From positions 1-64,000 of the forward strand of contig CAZBXL010000001.1 of NCBI GenBank assembly GCA_964495785.1: 64,000 bases of DNA, in the 5' to 3' direction. Source of the stretch: RFSX01 sp964495785. Its GTDB lineage: Bacteria > Bacteroidota > Bacteroidia > Chitinophagales > Saprospiraceae. The position numbers were made by a program, and so were the translations under genes. The notes below the pieces were generated by a model. The model did not search any database and was not told where the DNA came from. It saw nothing but the letters and a program-made list of their open reading frames with translations. Below, piece after piece: positions 28,529 through 36,361 of the stretch (the stretch's first letter is position 1; each line of letters starts with the position of its first letter).

Positions 28529-29158
28529 TTAAGTCCTTTTCTGAAATATAAGCCTAATGACTTCTGGATCTCTTGTCTTATAAGGTGCTAAGCCTTTTGA
28601 TTGTAATTTATATACTAATGAAAATCCACTGTCGCTACCGTTTTGTATCATCTCATCCATGACAACAAATCTTCTATAGTGATCTGTTCTAAACTGATGA
28701 TTACCCAGAGCTGTCCCTTCTCCATACAGATCATCCTTTGTAGATCTAACTTCGATAAAGAATAGTCCATTTGTATCAAGAGAATTATAGGCGTTGTTTA
28801 GTGTTCTCTTTTCAGCTTCATGATCTACAGAGTGTAAGGTGAATCTCGAATAGATGTAATCAAATGATTTCTCTTGAGAAAAATTTGTAAAATCATGAGC
28901 GATAAAATCAATATTCAGATCCTCCTTTTTCTTGTTGAGATAGGCTATTTCTTCTTCGCATTGATCTAATGCGGTAATACTGATATTTCGATTTTCTATA
29001 AAGAAAAATGCGTCTCTCGCATTGCCACAACCTAGCTCAAGTAGCTTTTTACCATCTTGTAAAAATGGTAGGATAAATTCTCCAAATGGACTTGGTTTAT
29101 CAAAAAATCTATTTTTTGCATAGAATGATTCCCAGTAATTCTTTTCGTCTATTTTCAT
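28529..29158 (-). CDS. Class I SAM-dependent methyltransferase
   Basis: The 209-residue protein shows SAM-binding motif I KLLELGCGNARDAFFF, motif II acidic ITALDQCEEEI and FDYIYSRFTLHSVDHE (post I/motif IV region), a small-molecule methyltransferase arrangement similar to TehB-like proteins. The N-terminal NYWESFYAKN stretch is typical. In a glycan island it probably methylates a sugar or a polyol/choline-type substituent; that is inferred from context. It lies 14 bases downstream of the second LicD-like gene on the same strand. Confidence 0.88.
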   Translation of the reverse strand: MKIDEKNYWESFYAKNRFFDKPSPFGEFILPFLQDGKKLLELGCGNARDAFFFIENRNISITALDQCEEEIAYLNKKKEDLNIDFIAHDFTNFSQEKSFDYIYSRFTLHSVDHEAEKRTLNNAYNSLDTNGLFFIEVRSTKDDLYGEGTALGNHQFRTDHYRRFVVMDEMIQNGSDSGFSLVYKLQSKGLAPYKTRDPEVIRLIFQKRT

Positions 29159-29172
29159 TATATTTTTTCTAT

Positions 29173-29844
29173 TTATAAATAGATAATTTCTTTTTCAATA
29201 ATTTCTGAATTGTAAGCATCCCGAGGTGTATACCATCCTTTTAGCGGAATGTTATACTCTTCTCCATAAGTATCTTTAAGTCTTTGAATTTCGTCTTTTG
29301 GTACATCAAACATATGATTTTCAAATTTGATTTTCTTGAAGCCACTGTTATGAGTATTTATTTGTCTGATGACTCGAGTGTTATCTTCTTGTAAGTCAAA
29401 TATATGGCAGCACATTTTATCAGCTTTCTTAGAAAAGTAAAATATATCTATCGCTACCTTTTTATAGAAAAAAGTATCTTCTCTTGTACTTCCATCTGAG
29501 GTAGTAAATCCATGTTTATATTCGAATCCGTCAGCAATAAATGCTTTTTTAATTTTCTCATCGTAATCTTCTATAAACACGCCTAAGTCAAGATCTAAAT
29601 CATGTTTTATAAGCTGTCCATCTCTGATTATTCCTAATAAAGTACCGAACTCCAACCAATGCATCACCCCTATAGAGTTCAGAACCTTTGACGCCTTTAT
29701 CAGTACTTCCTTGCCGCTTTCGTTGAAGTTTTTGTTAGTTTGATTATACTTAAGCTTGTTAAGAAGAGGGCCATACAGTGGTCTTATTTGATCTTTAAAT
29801 GGGATAAAAGAAGTTGCTTTCTTGAGTTTTTCAAATATGTCCAC
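29173..29844 (-). CDS. Divergent LicD/fukutin-like nucleotidyltransferase-fold protein
   Basis: The 223-residue protein shares the LicD-type core WLEFGTLLGIIRDGQLI followed by KHDLDLDLGVFI. The catalytic acidic cluster takes the H-D-x-D-x-D form seen in fukutin-like members, not the DDDID of the neighbouring LicD. VAIDIFYFSKK follows, and the C-terminus contains GEEYNIPLKGWYTPRDAYN. It probably transfers a phospho-alcohol group to a glycan. It leads a two-gene unit with the methyltransferase and is divergent from neuB. Two distinct LicD-type proteins in one island suggest two different phosphosubstituents, which is inference. Confidence 0.8.
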   Translation of the reverse strand: MDIFEKLKKATSFIPFKDQIRPLYGPLLNKLKYNQTNKNFNESGKEVLIKASKVLNSIGVMHWLEFGTLLGIIRDGQLIKHDLDLDLGVFIEDYDEKIKKAFIADGFEYKHGFTTSDGSTREDTFFYKKVAIDIFYFSKKADKMCCHIFDLQEDNTRVIRQINTHNSGFKKIKFENHMFDVPKDEIQRLKDTYGEEYNIPLKGWYTPRDAYNSEIIEKEIIYL

Positions 29845-30000
29845 CTTAGTTGATTGGATTATTAAGTATTAAGAATTTTTATAATATAAAGATGTTAAAT
29901 ATTATTGAGTTTAGGCTTATCTGAATAAAATTATTTTGATTCCAAGCGTTTAGTTAATTCCACTATCTTTATAGTGATTTCAGATATCAAAACCATTAAA

Positions 30001-30864
30001 ATGAATCCCTATACTATCCCTAAAGTAATAGCAGAAATAGGCTGTAATCATAAGGGTGATTTTACGATTGCAAAAGAGTTAATTAAGCTAGCTCAGGAGT
30101 GTAAGGTAGATTATGCTAAGTTTCAAAAGAGAAATCCTAAGGAGTTATTAACTGAAGAACAGTATGCTGCACCACATCAAGTTCCTTATAACTCATACGG
30201 TCATAGCTATGGTGCTCATAGAGAGTTTCTCGAGTTAGATATAGACCAACATCATAAGTTAAAGTCATATGCAGAATCGATAGGTATAGGCTATGCCTGC
30301 TCAGTGTGGGATATGACATCTGCACAAGAAATAGTTAGCTTGAGTCCTGATTTTATTAAGGTACCATCTGCTTGCAATAACCACATAGAGATGCTCACTT
30401 ACCTCAGAGATAAGTACGATGGTGAGATACACATTTCTTTAGGAATGACAAATCATGAAGAAGAAGCTGTCATATTAGATTTATACAAGGGCTATGAGAA
30501 TCGTGTAGTTTTATATAGTTGTACATCTGGATATCCCGTACCATTCGGTGATGTTTGCCTGCTTGAGATTAACAGATTAAAAGAGTCTTACGGTAAGCGT
30601 ATAGCTGCTGTTGGGTTTTCAGGTCACCACTTAGGTATCGCAGTAGATATAGCAGCTTATACGCTTGGAGCTGCATGGATTGAAAGACACTTTACTAAAG
30701 ATCGTACATGGAAAGGGACAGATCATGCTGCATCCTTAGAAGCTGCCGGAATGTCGAAGTTGGTCAGAGATCTACAAGCGACTAATGCAGCCTTACAGTA
30801 TAAATCTACGGAGGTCTTAAGCATAGAAGCTGAGCAAAGAGATAAATTAAAATTTAGAAAATAA
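30001..30864 (+). CDS. neuB: NeuB-like N-acylneuraminate/nonulosonate synthase lacking SAF domain
   Basis: The 287-residue TIM-barrel protein has IAEIGCNHKGDFTIAKELI, YAKFQKRNPKELLT, the KVPSACNNH loop, HISLGMTNHEEE, LYSCTSGYPVP, VGFSGHHLG and ERHFTKDRTWKGTDHAASLE. These are NeuB signatures. NeuB condenses phosphoenolpyruvate with an N-acyl hexosamine to a nine-carbon acid. The protein stops after the barrel: the C-terminal antifreeze-like SAF domain of full-length NeuB (about 340 residues) is absent, as in a known shorter group. I chose the ATG at 30001 over 29974. A TATCTTTA at 29964-29971 is one base off the -7 motif. The exact sugar is unknown; no neuC-like epimerase is nearby. Confidence 0.88.
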   Translation: MNPYTIPKVIAEIGCNHKGDFTIAKELIKLAQECKVDYAKFQKRNPKELLTEEQYAAPHQVPYNSYGHSYGAHREFLELDIDQHHKLKSYAESIGIGYACSVWDMTSAQEIVSLSPDFIKVPSACNNHIEMLTYLRDKYDGEIHISLGMTNHEEEAVILDLYKGYENRVVLYSCTSGYPVPFGDVCLLEINRLKESYGKRIAAVGFSGHHLGIAVDIAAYTLGAAWIERHFTKDRTWKGTDHAASLEAAGMSKLVRDLQATNAALQYKSTEVLSIEAEQRDKLKFRK

Positions 30865-31557
30865 ATCAATACCATCAGTACAATCGCATTTATACCAGCA
30901 CGATGTGGATCTAAATCTATTCCACTCAAAAACGTAAAGGACTTCTGTGCTAAGCCTCTTATAGCATGGTCATTAGAGATGCTTTCTGCTGTACGAGAAA
31001 TAGATAGAATCATTGTTGCGACGGATTGTTATGAGATTGAAAAATGTGTCAATGATTTAGAGATAGATAGGGTAGAAGTCTTTCGTCGATCTGATGATAA
31101 TGCTCAAGACCATTCTTCGACAGAATCAGTGATGTTAGAATACATAGAGGCTGATAAGATGATTAAGGAAGAGGATGTTTTTATTCTTGTCCAAGCGACT
31201 TCTGTATTTACACAATCACAAGATATCTTTAATGGCCTGGAATTATTTAATGATGAGGCTACTGACAGCGTACTTAGTTGTATAGAATCTAAGCAATTTT
31301 TCTGGTCGTTAGAAGGTAAGTCTTTAAATTATGATTATAAAAACAGGCCTCGGAGACAAGACTTTAGTGGGCAATTAATTGAAAATGGAGCATTTTACAT
31401 AAGTAAAGTCCAGTCTATCGTAGAATCAAAGAATCGATTATCAGGTAATATAAAGCCAGTAATAATGCCCAGCTATACAAGCATCGAATTAGATGAACCA
31501 CATGATTGGATTGTAGCTGAAGCTATTATGAAGAAGATATTAAAGGATCAATCATAG
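30865..31557 (+). CDS. neuA: NeuA-like acylneuraminate cytidylyltransferase, no canonical start
   Basis: The conserved N-terminal nucleotide-binding motif IAFIPARCGSKSIPLKN begins only seven codons after the neuB stop and in the same frame. PLIAWSLEML, ILVQATSVFTQSQD, and the C-terminal ENGAFYISK and DEPHDWIVAEAI follow. NeuA activates nonulosonic acids as CMP-sugars. The first in-frame ATG (30979) would delete the nucleotide-binding motif, so translation must begin earlier. No ATG, GTG or TTG exists between the neuB TAA (30862-30864) and the motif; only ATC codons (30865, 30874, 30883) are possible. Start is given at 30865, making 230 residues, normal for the family. A base error or rare ATC start/reinitiation are the alternatives. 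Confidence 0.82.
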   Translation: MNTISTIAFIPARCGSKSIPLKNVKDFCAKPLIAWSLEMLSAVREIDRIIVATDCYEIEKCVNDLEIDRVEVFRRSDDNAQDHSSTESVMLEYIEADKMIKEEDVFILVQATSVFTQSQDIFNGLELFNDEATDSVLSCIESKQFFWSLEGKSLNYDYKNRPRRQDFSGQLIENGAFYISKVQSIVESKNRLSGNIKPVIMPSYTSIELDEPHDWIVAEAIMKKILKDQS

Positions 31558-31571
31558 ACTACATAGAAAGA

Positions 31572-32123
31572 TTATCTATATGACTCGTGCTTACCGAATA
31601 AAGCTTGTTGTTGATCTTTCTCAGATAAAAGAATATCCTGCTTAGGAATTCTCCAATCTATATCTAATGAAGGATCAAGAGGATTGACTCCGTGTTCGCT
31701 TAATTTATTATAAAGGTTATCACACTTATAATTGAAGACTGCTGTCTCACTCAGCGTAGAGAATCCATGCGCAAAGCCACTCGGAATAAGAAGTTGTTTT
31801 TTATTTTTTTGACTCAACACAATGCTATAGTATTTACCATATGTTTCTTCCTCTTTTCTTAGATCAACTACAACATCAAGCACTTCTCCTTTAGTGACTC
31901 TTACAAGTTTTGATTGTCCATGTGGTGGTATCTGATAATGTAATCCTCTGATGGTTCCATACTTAGATTTCGATTCATTATCCTGAACAAATTGGGTTTC
32001 TACGCCGACCTCTTTCCATACATTGGCATTGTAAGATTCAAAAAAATATCCTCGTTCATCTTCAAATACTTGCGGATGAAAAACATATAGACCCGTGAAT
32101 CCTGTCTTATCAATTTTATACAT
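31572..32123 (-). CDS. rfbC: dTDP-4-dehydrorhamnose 3,5-epimerase
   Basis: The 183-residue cupin has the RmlC pattern: FEDERGYFFESYN, FVQDNESKSKYGTIRGLHYQ with the catalytic histidine, KLVRVTKGEVLDVVVDLR, LIPSGFAHGFSTLS and YKCDNLYNKLSEHGVN. RmlC performs the third step of dTDP-L-rhamnose synthesis. The rest of the pathway (rmlA, B, D) is not in the window. It lies nine bases downstream of der, so it is read with the GTPase genes although functionally it belongs with the adjacent glycan island. Confidence 0.95.
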   Translation of the reverse strand: MYKIDKTGFTGLYVFHPQVFEDERGYFFESYNANVWKEVGVETQFVQDNESKSKYGTIRGLHYQIPPHGQSKLVRVTKGEVLDVVVDLRKEEETYGKYYSIVLSQKNKKQLLIPSGFAHGFSTLSETAVFNYKCDNLYNKLSEHGVNPLDPSLDIDWRIPKQDILLSEKDQQQALFGKHESYR

Positions 32124-32132
32124 CGGAAAAAA

Positions 32133-33446
32133 TTATTTTGATCTAAAAAATAAGTTGAGTGGAACTCCAGTAAAATTGAAATGCTGCCTCATTTTATTTT
32201 CAAGAAATAATTTATAATTCTCTTTGACATGATCAGGATAATTACAGAAAAAGGCAAATGCAGGATAGTGAAGAGGTAATTGGGTTATATATTTTATTTT
32301 GATAAATCTCCCTCTTGATGACGGAGGTGGTGTACGCTCGATCTCCTTGAGCATAATCTCATTAAGCTCAGAAGTTTTGATTTTTTGAGTTCTATTCTTA
32401 TAGACTTGCAATGCTGCCTCGACACCTCTTCCGATACGTAGTTTCTCTAATGCACTTATGAAGATAACTGGAACATCATTAAATGGAGATAGTTTTTCTT
32501 TAATACGCTTCTCAAAATCTCTGGCAGAATTAGTCTCCTTATCCTCTACGAGATCCCACTTGTTAACTAAGATAACAACACCTTTATTACGTTTCATCGC
32601 AAGACTAAAAATAGCTAAATCTTGTGCTTCTATACCTGCTACTGCATCCACCATCACCATAGCGACATCAGATTCTTCTATAGATCTTATCGCTCTGAGA
32701 ACAGAGTAGAATTCTAAGTTCTCGTGTACTTTATTTTTCTTCCTTATCCCCGCAGTATCTATGAGATAGAATTCTTTTTCATATTTGTTGTAGTAACTAT
32801 GCACGCTATCTCTGGTGGTACCGGCTATGTTAGTTACGATATTTCTATCCTCACCCAGTAGAGCATTAGTTAATGATGACTTACCGACATTAGGTTGTCC
32901 TACGATGGCAATCTTAGGGACGCCTTCTTTCTCAAACGAAGAATCTCCTTCAGGTAATACTTCAGTGATTTCGTCGAGAAGGTCTCCTGTACCTGATCCG
33001 CTTATCGAGGATATAAAAATAGTATGCTCAAAGCCCAGACTCCAGAATTCATTAGCCATCAACATCCTATTGTTGTTGTCTACTTTATTGACAACGACGA
33101 AGACATTTTTATTTTTTTCTTTACGTAAGATTTTTGCCATCTGTTCATCTAAGTCAGTGATGCCTGTCGTCACATCTACCATAAATATGATGATATCAGC
33201 TTCTTCTATTGCTATGACAACTTGCTCTCGTATGGCTGCTTCAAATACGTCATCACTATTCCTAATGAACCCTCCTGTATCTATCACAGTAAATTGACGT
33301 CCATTCCACTCACTTGTTCCGTATATACGGTCTCTGGTGACACCAGAGATGTTATCTATGATGGCTTTCTTGGCACCTATCATTCTATTAAAAAGTGTAG
33401 ACTTACCTACGTTAGGTCTTCCTACTATTGCTATTACTTGTGCCAT
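32133..33446 (-). CDS. der: Ribosome biogenesis GTPase Der (EngA)
   Basis: The 437-residue protein has two tandem GTPase domains, with P-loops GRPNVGKS (9-16) and GQPNVGKSS (about 182-190), DTGGF and DTAGIRKK switch motifs, and NKVD and NKWD specificity motifs. A C-terminal KH-like domain begins around residue 350. Der is an essential factor in 50S ribosome assembly. It follows era by 19 bases on the same strand. Length and start are typical. Confidence 0.97.
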   Translation of the reverse strand: MAQVIAIVGRPNVGKSTLFNRMIGAKKAIIDNISGVTRDRIYGTSEWNGRQFTVIDTGGFIRNSDDVFEAAIREQVVIAIEEADIIIFMVDVTTGITDLDEQMAKILRKEKNKNVFVVVNKVDNNNRMLMANEFWSLGFEHTIFISSISGSGTGDLLDEITEVLPEGDSSFEKEGVPKIAIVGQPNVGKSSLTNALLGEDRNIVTNIAGTTRDSVHSYYNKYEKEFYLIDTAGIRKKNKVHENLEFYSVLRAIRSIEESDVAMVMVDAVAGIEAQDLAIFSLAMKRNKGVVILVNKWDLVEDKETNSARDFEKRIKEKLSPFNDVPVIFISALEKLRIGRGVEAALQVYKNRTQKIKTSELNEIMLKEIERTPPPSSRGRFIKIKYITQLPLHYPAFAFFCNYPDHVKENYKLFLENKMRQHFNFTGVPLNLFFRSK

Positions 33447-33465
33447 TTATATACTTTATAATCTA

Positions 33466-34365
33466 TTATTGTAAATAACCAAACCGCTTAAGAGACTGAT
33501 CGTCATCTCTCCACTGTTCTTTTATCTTGACGTAGAGTTCCAGATGGACTCTCTGATCAAGAAACTTTTCTATATCCTTACGAGCTTCTACACCCACTCT
33601 CTTAATAGATGATCCATTCTTGCCTATGAGAATATGTTTCTGTGATTGCCTCATGGCGATTATATTAGCTCTGATATAACTAAATGGAGCTCCACGTTTC
33701 GTAGTTTCTTTATAATCTTCTATGACAACTTCACATGAGTATGGTATCTCTTGTTTGTAGTGTAAGAGGATTTTTTCTCTTATAATTTCTGTTATAAAAA
33801 ATCGCTCTGACTTATCAGATAATTGGTCCTTGGGGAAGTAGACGGGGCCTTCTGGAAGTCTTTTTTTAATACATTCTATAACATTGTCAGTCCCTAATTT
33901 ATTAAGAGCAGATATCACATGGACTTCATCAAAATCTATGGCCTCTTTCCATTGCTCTATGAGTGACTTAATAGATTCAGGATCTGATGTATCTACCTTA
34001 TTGATAAGTAAGAACTTAGGCACTTTAGCGGATTTGAGTTTGCTAAGGACTTTTTCATCTCCCTCGTATGTCATGGTAGGTTCTGTGACAAATAGTACAA
34101 GATCCGCATCATCGAATATGGAGAAGGCCGCCTTGTTCATTGCCGTCTGCATTTTATAATTAGGGTCTTCGATAAGTCCTGGAGTATCTGAGAATACTAT
34201 CTGATAATCTGTTTCATTTAATATGCCTAATATTCTATGCCTTGTCGTTTGTGGCTTATGGGTGATTATTGCCATTTTCTCACCGAGAAATGCATTTATC
34301 AAAGTGGACTTACCCACATTTGGCTTACCTATAATATTGACGTATCCAGAATAATGTACACCCAC
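33466..34365 (-). CDS. era: GTPase Era
   Basis: The 299-residue protein has the G1 motif GKPNVGKST (13-21), THKPQTTRHRILGI (switch I), DTPGL, NKVD and a C-terminal KH RNA-binding domain around GKNGSSIKRVG, the hallmarks of Era, which acts in 16S rRNA maturation and 30S assembly. The start is a GTG (34363-34365) directly abutting the TAA of the preceding gene, with no intervening base. That suggests translational coupling. Confidence 0.97.
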   Translation of the reverse strand: MGVHYSGYVNIIGKPNVGKSTLINAFLGEKMAIITHKPQTTRHRILGILNETDYQIVFSDTPGLIEDPNYKMQTAMNKAAFSIFDDADLVLFVTEPTMTYEGDEKVLSKLKSAKVPKFLLINKVDTSDPESIKSLIEQWKEAIDFDEVHVISALNKLGTDNVIECIKKRLPEGPVYFPKDQLSDKSERFFITEIIREKILLHYKQEIPYSCEVVIEDYKETTKRGAPFSYIRANIIAMRQSQKHILIGKNGSSIKRVGVEARKDIEKFLDQRVHLELYVKIKEQWRDDDQSLKRFGYLQ

Positions 34366-34950
34366 TTAATATTGTATTTGTTTGGTTTTAGAGGATAATA
34401 TATGCTCTACTATATCTAATGCATCAGTCGGATTTTTCTTTCTCCAATTGATATCAGTAAATTGATCTCCAATATTGCAATAGTATTGGATTTTTGCTTT
34501 CTCCATCTCATCGAGTACATGGTCTAATGTATTAAGGATACATATCCATCCTCCATCATCTTTGATATCATCCCACCATTCCTCATAATACAAGTTATCA
34601 GACGCATGAAAATTGAGAACATTGTCACAAGCCAGGATAAACTTATTTATCCCTTCCCTGATGAGGCTATCAGCAAAGTCTCTTTTTAAGAACATGATGT
34701 CATTATTGAGGCAATCGTTCCATTCTCCTATGAGTTCTATTATAGCATAGTTGTCATCATAGTCTACAAACAATGATTTTGCATATAAGGTAGAAGATCC
34801 AAAATAATCCCATTGAGGATGGATAAAGTAATTGTAGACTTTATTAGTAAATGTAAACTCACTATACTCTCTAGCATAGAAAGGTGATTTCTTATCCTGA
34901 GCAGAGTCGTAGTAGGCCTTCCATTTAAAATATGGTTCGATATCATGCAT
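34366..34950 (-). CDS. Conserved Bacteroidota protein of unknown function upstream of era
   Basis: From the ATG at 34950 the protein has 194 residues and starts MHDIEPYFKWKAYYD. The ATG at 35025 is possible, but its extra 25 residues are atypical of the relatives I recall and would crowd the divergent pnuC promoter. Notable stretches are SPFYAREYSEFTFTNKVYN, IHPQWDYFGS, IELIGEWNDCLNND and NFHASDNLYYEEWWDDI, rich in aromatic and acidic residues. I recall similar proteins across Bacteroidota, annotated only as hypothetical. Its TAA abuts the GTG of era, so the two are probably co-translated and may share a role in ribosome or envelope maintenance; this is inference. Confidence 0.75.
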   Translation of the reverse strand: MHDIEPYFKWKAYYDSAQDKKSPFYAREYSEFTFTNKVYNYFIHPQWDYFGSSTLYAKSLFVDYDDNYAIIELIGEWNDCLNNDIMFLKRDFADSLIREGINKFILACDNVLNFHASDNLYYEEWWDDIKDDGGWICILNTLDHVLDEMEKAKIQYYCNIGDQFTDINWRKKNPTDALDIVEHILSSKTKQIQY

Positions 34951-35036
34951 AAGGTCGCAAAGATATTGATATTTGTCCAGTAAATTCGAGTATTTTTCCG
35001 TCAGTAAAATACCTATCAATGTCAATAGAATAAACT

Positions 35037-35627
35037 ATGAATATAACTGAATATATGGCTGTTCTTGAGTGGATTGCAGTAGTCACAGGTCTACTATTCA
35101 TAGTCCTTATGATAATTGAAAATATATGGACATGGATATGTGGTATAATATCCTCTGCCATATTCGTATATATTATGTATCAAAATCAATTATACTCAGA
35201 ATCATTTCTATACGTAATCTATGTGATAATCGGTATATATGGATGGTACAAGTGGAGTGATAAAGCAGAATCTAACTCTAAGATTAGAACTGCAAGTAAA
35301 GATACCTTAATCAAGATCATAGTCACAGGGATCATTCTGACAGCGGCATTAGGTACATTAATGAAAGAACTTATGCCAGATTCCTTCAGTCCATATTGTG
35401 ATGCATTCTCTTCTGTATTTGGATTGATAGCCAGCTACATGGAAGCACAGAAGTGGGTGAGTGCATGGCTGTTTTGGATAGTGATTAATGCATTTTCTAT
35501 TTGGTTATATATGAGCAGAGAGCTTAATGTCTCTTCGATTCTGATGATGGTATACCTCGTATTATCCATCGCGGGTTTCTATTCTTGGCGTAGTAAGTAC
35601 CATTTAAATCTTAGACAACAATTGTAG
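35037..35627 (+). CDS. pnuC: PnuC-family vitamin transporter
   Basis: The 196-residue membrane protein has about seven segments. It also has the PnuC family's WxxW-type motif in IGIYGWYKWSDKA and a second copy near the end (SIAGFYSWRSKYHL), plus the conserved ENIWTWICGIISSAIF. PnuC proteins facilitate uptake of nicotinamide riboside; close homologues named PnuT carry thiamine. The next gene, three bases downstream, is a NadR-like kinase that would trap the imported vitamin by phosphorylation. A TPP riboswitch and a TonB receptor follow, so both substrates (nicotinamide riboside or thiamine) are open. Confidence 0.9.
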   Translation: MNITEYMAVLEWIAVVTGLLFIVLMIIENIWTWICGIISSAIFVYIMYQNQLYSESFLYVIYVIIGIYGWYKWSDKAESNSKIRTASKDTLIKIIVTGIILTAALGTLMKELMPDSFSPYCDAFSSVFGLIASYMEAQKWVSAWLFWIVINAFSIWLYMSRELNVSSILMMVYLVLSIAGFYSWRSKYHLNLRQQL

Positions 35628-35630
35628 GTT

Positions 35631-36119
35631 ATGATACTAATTACTGGTCCAGAATCTACAGGTAAAACCACATTGGCTAAGCTCTTATCACAAGCCACAA
35701 GTTCGACTGTTATTCCTGATTATAGTCGAATGTATTTAGATGCACTGGGACGTGATTATAATTACGATGATATAGAAAAAATGGCGATAGCCCATCATAC
35801 TCTCATTGAAAACTCTAAGGACAATTCTTTGATCCTCGATACATTTCTTTTGAATTACAAAATATGGTCAGAGTATAAATATGGTAGAGTCAGCCAAGTA
35901 ATTATAACCATGCTCACTGAGTACGAATTTGAACATGTATTCTTACTCAAACCTGATATTGCTTGGGAGCCAGATCCTCTTAGAGAAAATCCTTATGATC
36001 GAGAGGAACTCTTTGAGCTGTATGTATCAGAATTAGACAAATTAGCTTGGAATTATAATGTCATAGATGGACATGGTCAAGATAGATTAAGCCATGCTCT
36101 AAAAGCATTGGAAGAATAG
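35631..36119 (+). CDS. NadR-like P-loop kinase
   Basis: The 162-residue protein carries the P-loop GPESTGKTTL, DYSRMYLDALGRDYNYDD, LILDTFLLNYKIWSEYKYG, and LLKPDIAWEPDPLRENPYDRE. These correspond to the nicotinamide riboside kinase domain of NadR (GPESTGKS, then KPDVPWVxDxxR-like). It lacks the N-terminal NMN adenylyltransferase and DNA-binding domains. It should phosphorylate the vitamin imported by the PnuC protein encoded three bases upstream. A TPP-controlled receptor gene follows, so a thiamine-kinase role is an alternative to nicotinamide riboside kinase. Confidence 0.85.
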   Translation: MILITGPESTGKTTLAKLLSQATSSTVIPDYSRMYLDALGRDYNYDDIEKMAIAHHTLIENSKDNSLILDTFLLNYKIWSEYKYGRVSQVIITMLTEYEFEHVFLLKPDIAWEPDPLRENPYDREELFELYVSELDKLAWNYNVIDGHGQDRLSHALKALEE

Positions 36120-36195
36120 TTTTTGTTCCATTTATCTTTTATAATCTCACTTAAATAGAATAGAATTTCCGTTCTATAACTATGTTAAAATTAGC

Positions 36196-36203
36196 TACAT
36201 TTG
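36196..36203 (+). promoter_or_regulatory. Putative -7 promoter element of the riboswitch transcript
   Basis: TACATTTG matches TAnnTTTG and lies eight bases before the first conserved riboswitch base, so the RNA would start right at the aptamer. A TTC (36172-36174) 21 bases upstream is a weak match to the TTG -33 element. If this promoter is used, the receptor gene can be transcribed independently of the pnuC pair. Confidence 0.45.
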
Positions 36204-36204
36204 C

Positions 36205-36305
36205 GCCGTAGGGGTGCCGACAGCTTCAGATATATGAATAGGTTGGCTGAGATTATACCCATAGAACCTGCTCAGGTAATGCTGAGAAGGGAAAGATGCA
36301 CATCT
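36205..36305 (+). promoter_or_regulatory. TPP riboswitch (THI element)
   Basis: The conserved TPP aptamer core is present in order: GGGGTGCC (36211-36218), a variable P3 arm, GGCTGAGA (36245-36252), ACCC before ATAGAACCTG, then CAGGTAATGCTGAGAAGGGAA ending near 36294 (described here in parts). It binds thiamine pyrophosphate and turns the downstream gene off when TPP is plentiful. A possible weak stem (ATGTAAG with CCTACGT) followed by a T-rich run near 36306-36335 could act as the expression platform, but this is uncertain. The regulated gene is the TonB-dependent receptor at 36362. Confidence 0.93.
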
Positions 36306-36361
36306 ATGTAAGTATTTTCCTACGTCTATATTTTTGATAACATAACAACAATACTAATTGT

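Noticed and set aside
29961..29976. CACTAT and ATAGTG half-sites near neuB, resembling the HigA palindrome
   Set aside because: The half-sites are split by four bases, overlap a promoter-like TATCTTTA, and six-base half-sites are expected by chance in such AT-rich DNA.
30723..31013. Minus-strand 96-codon ORF across the neuB-neuA junction
   Set aside because: It is antisense to two well-supported genes and shows no domain.
32815..33297. Long plus-strand ORF of 160 codons opposite der
   Set aside because: It is a Ser/Thr-rich shadow of the strongly conserved Der GTPase.
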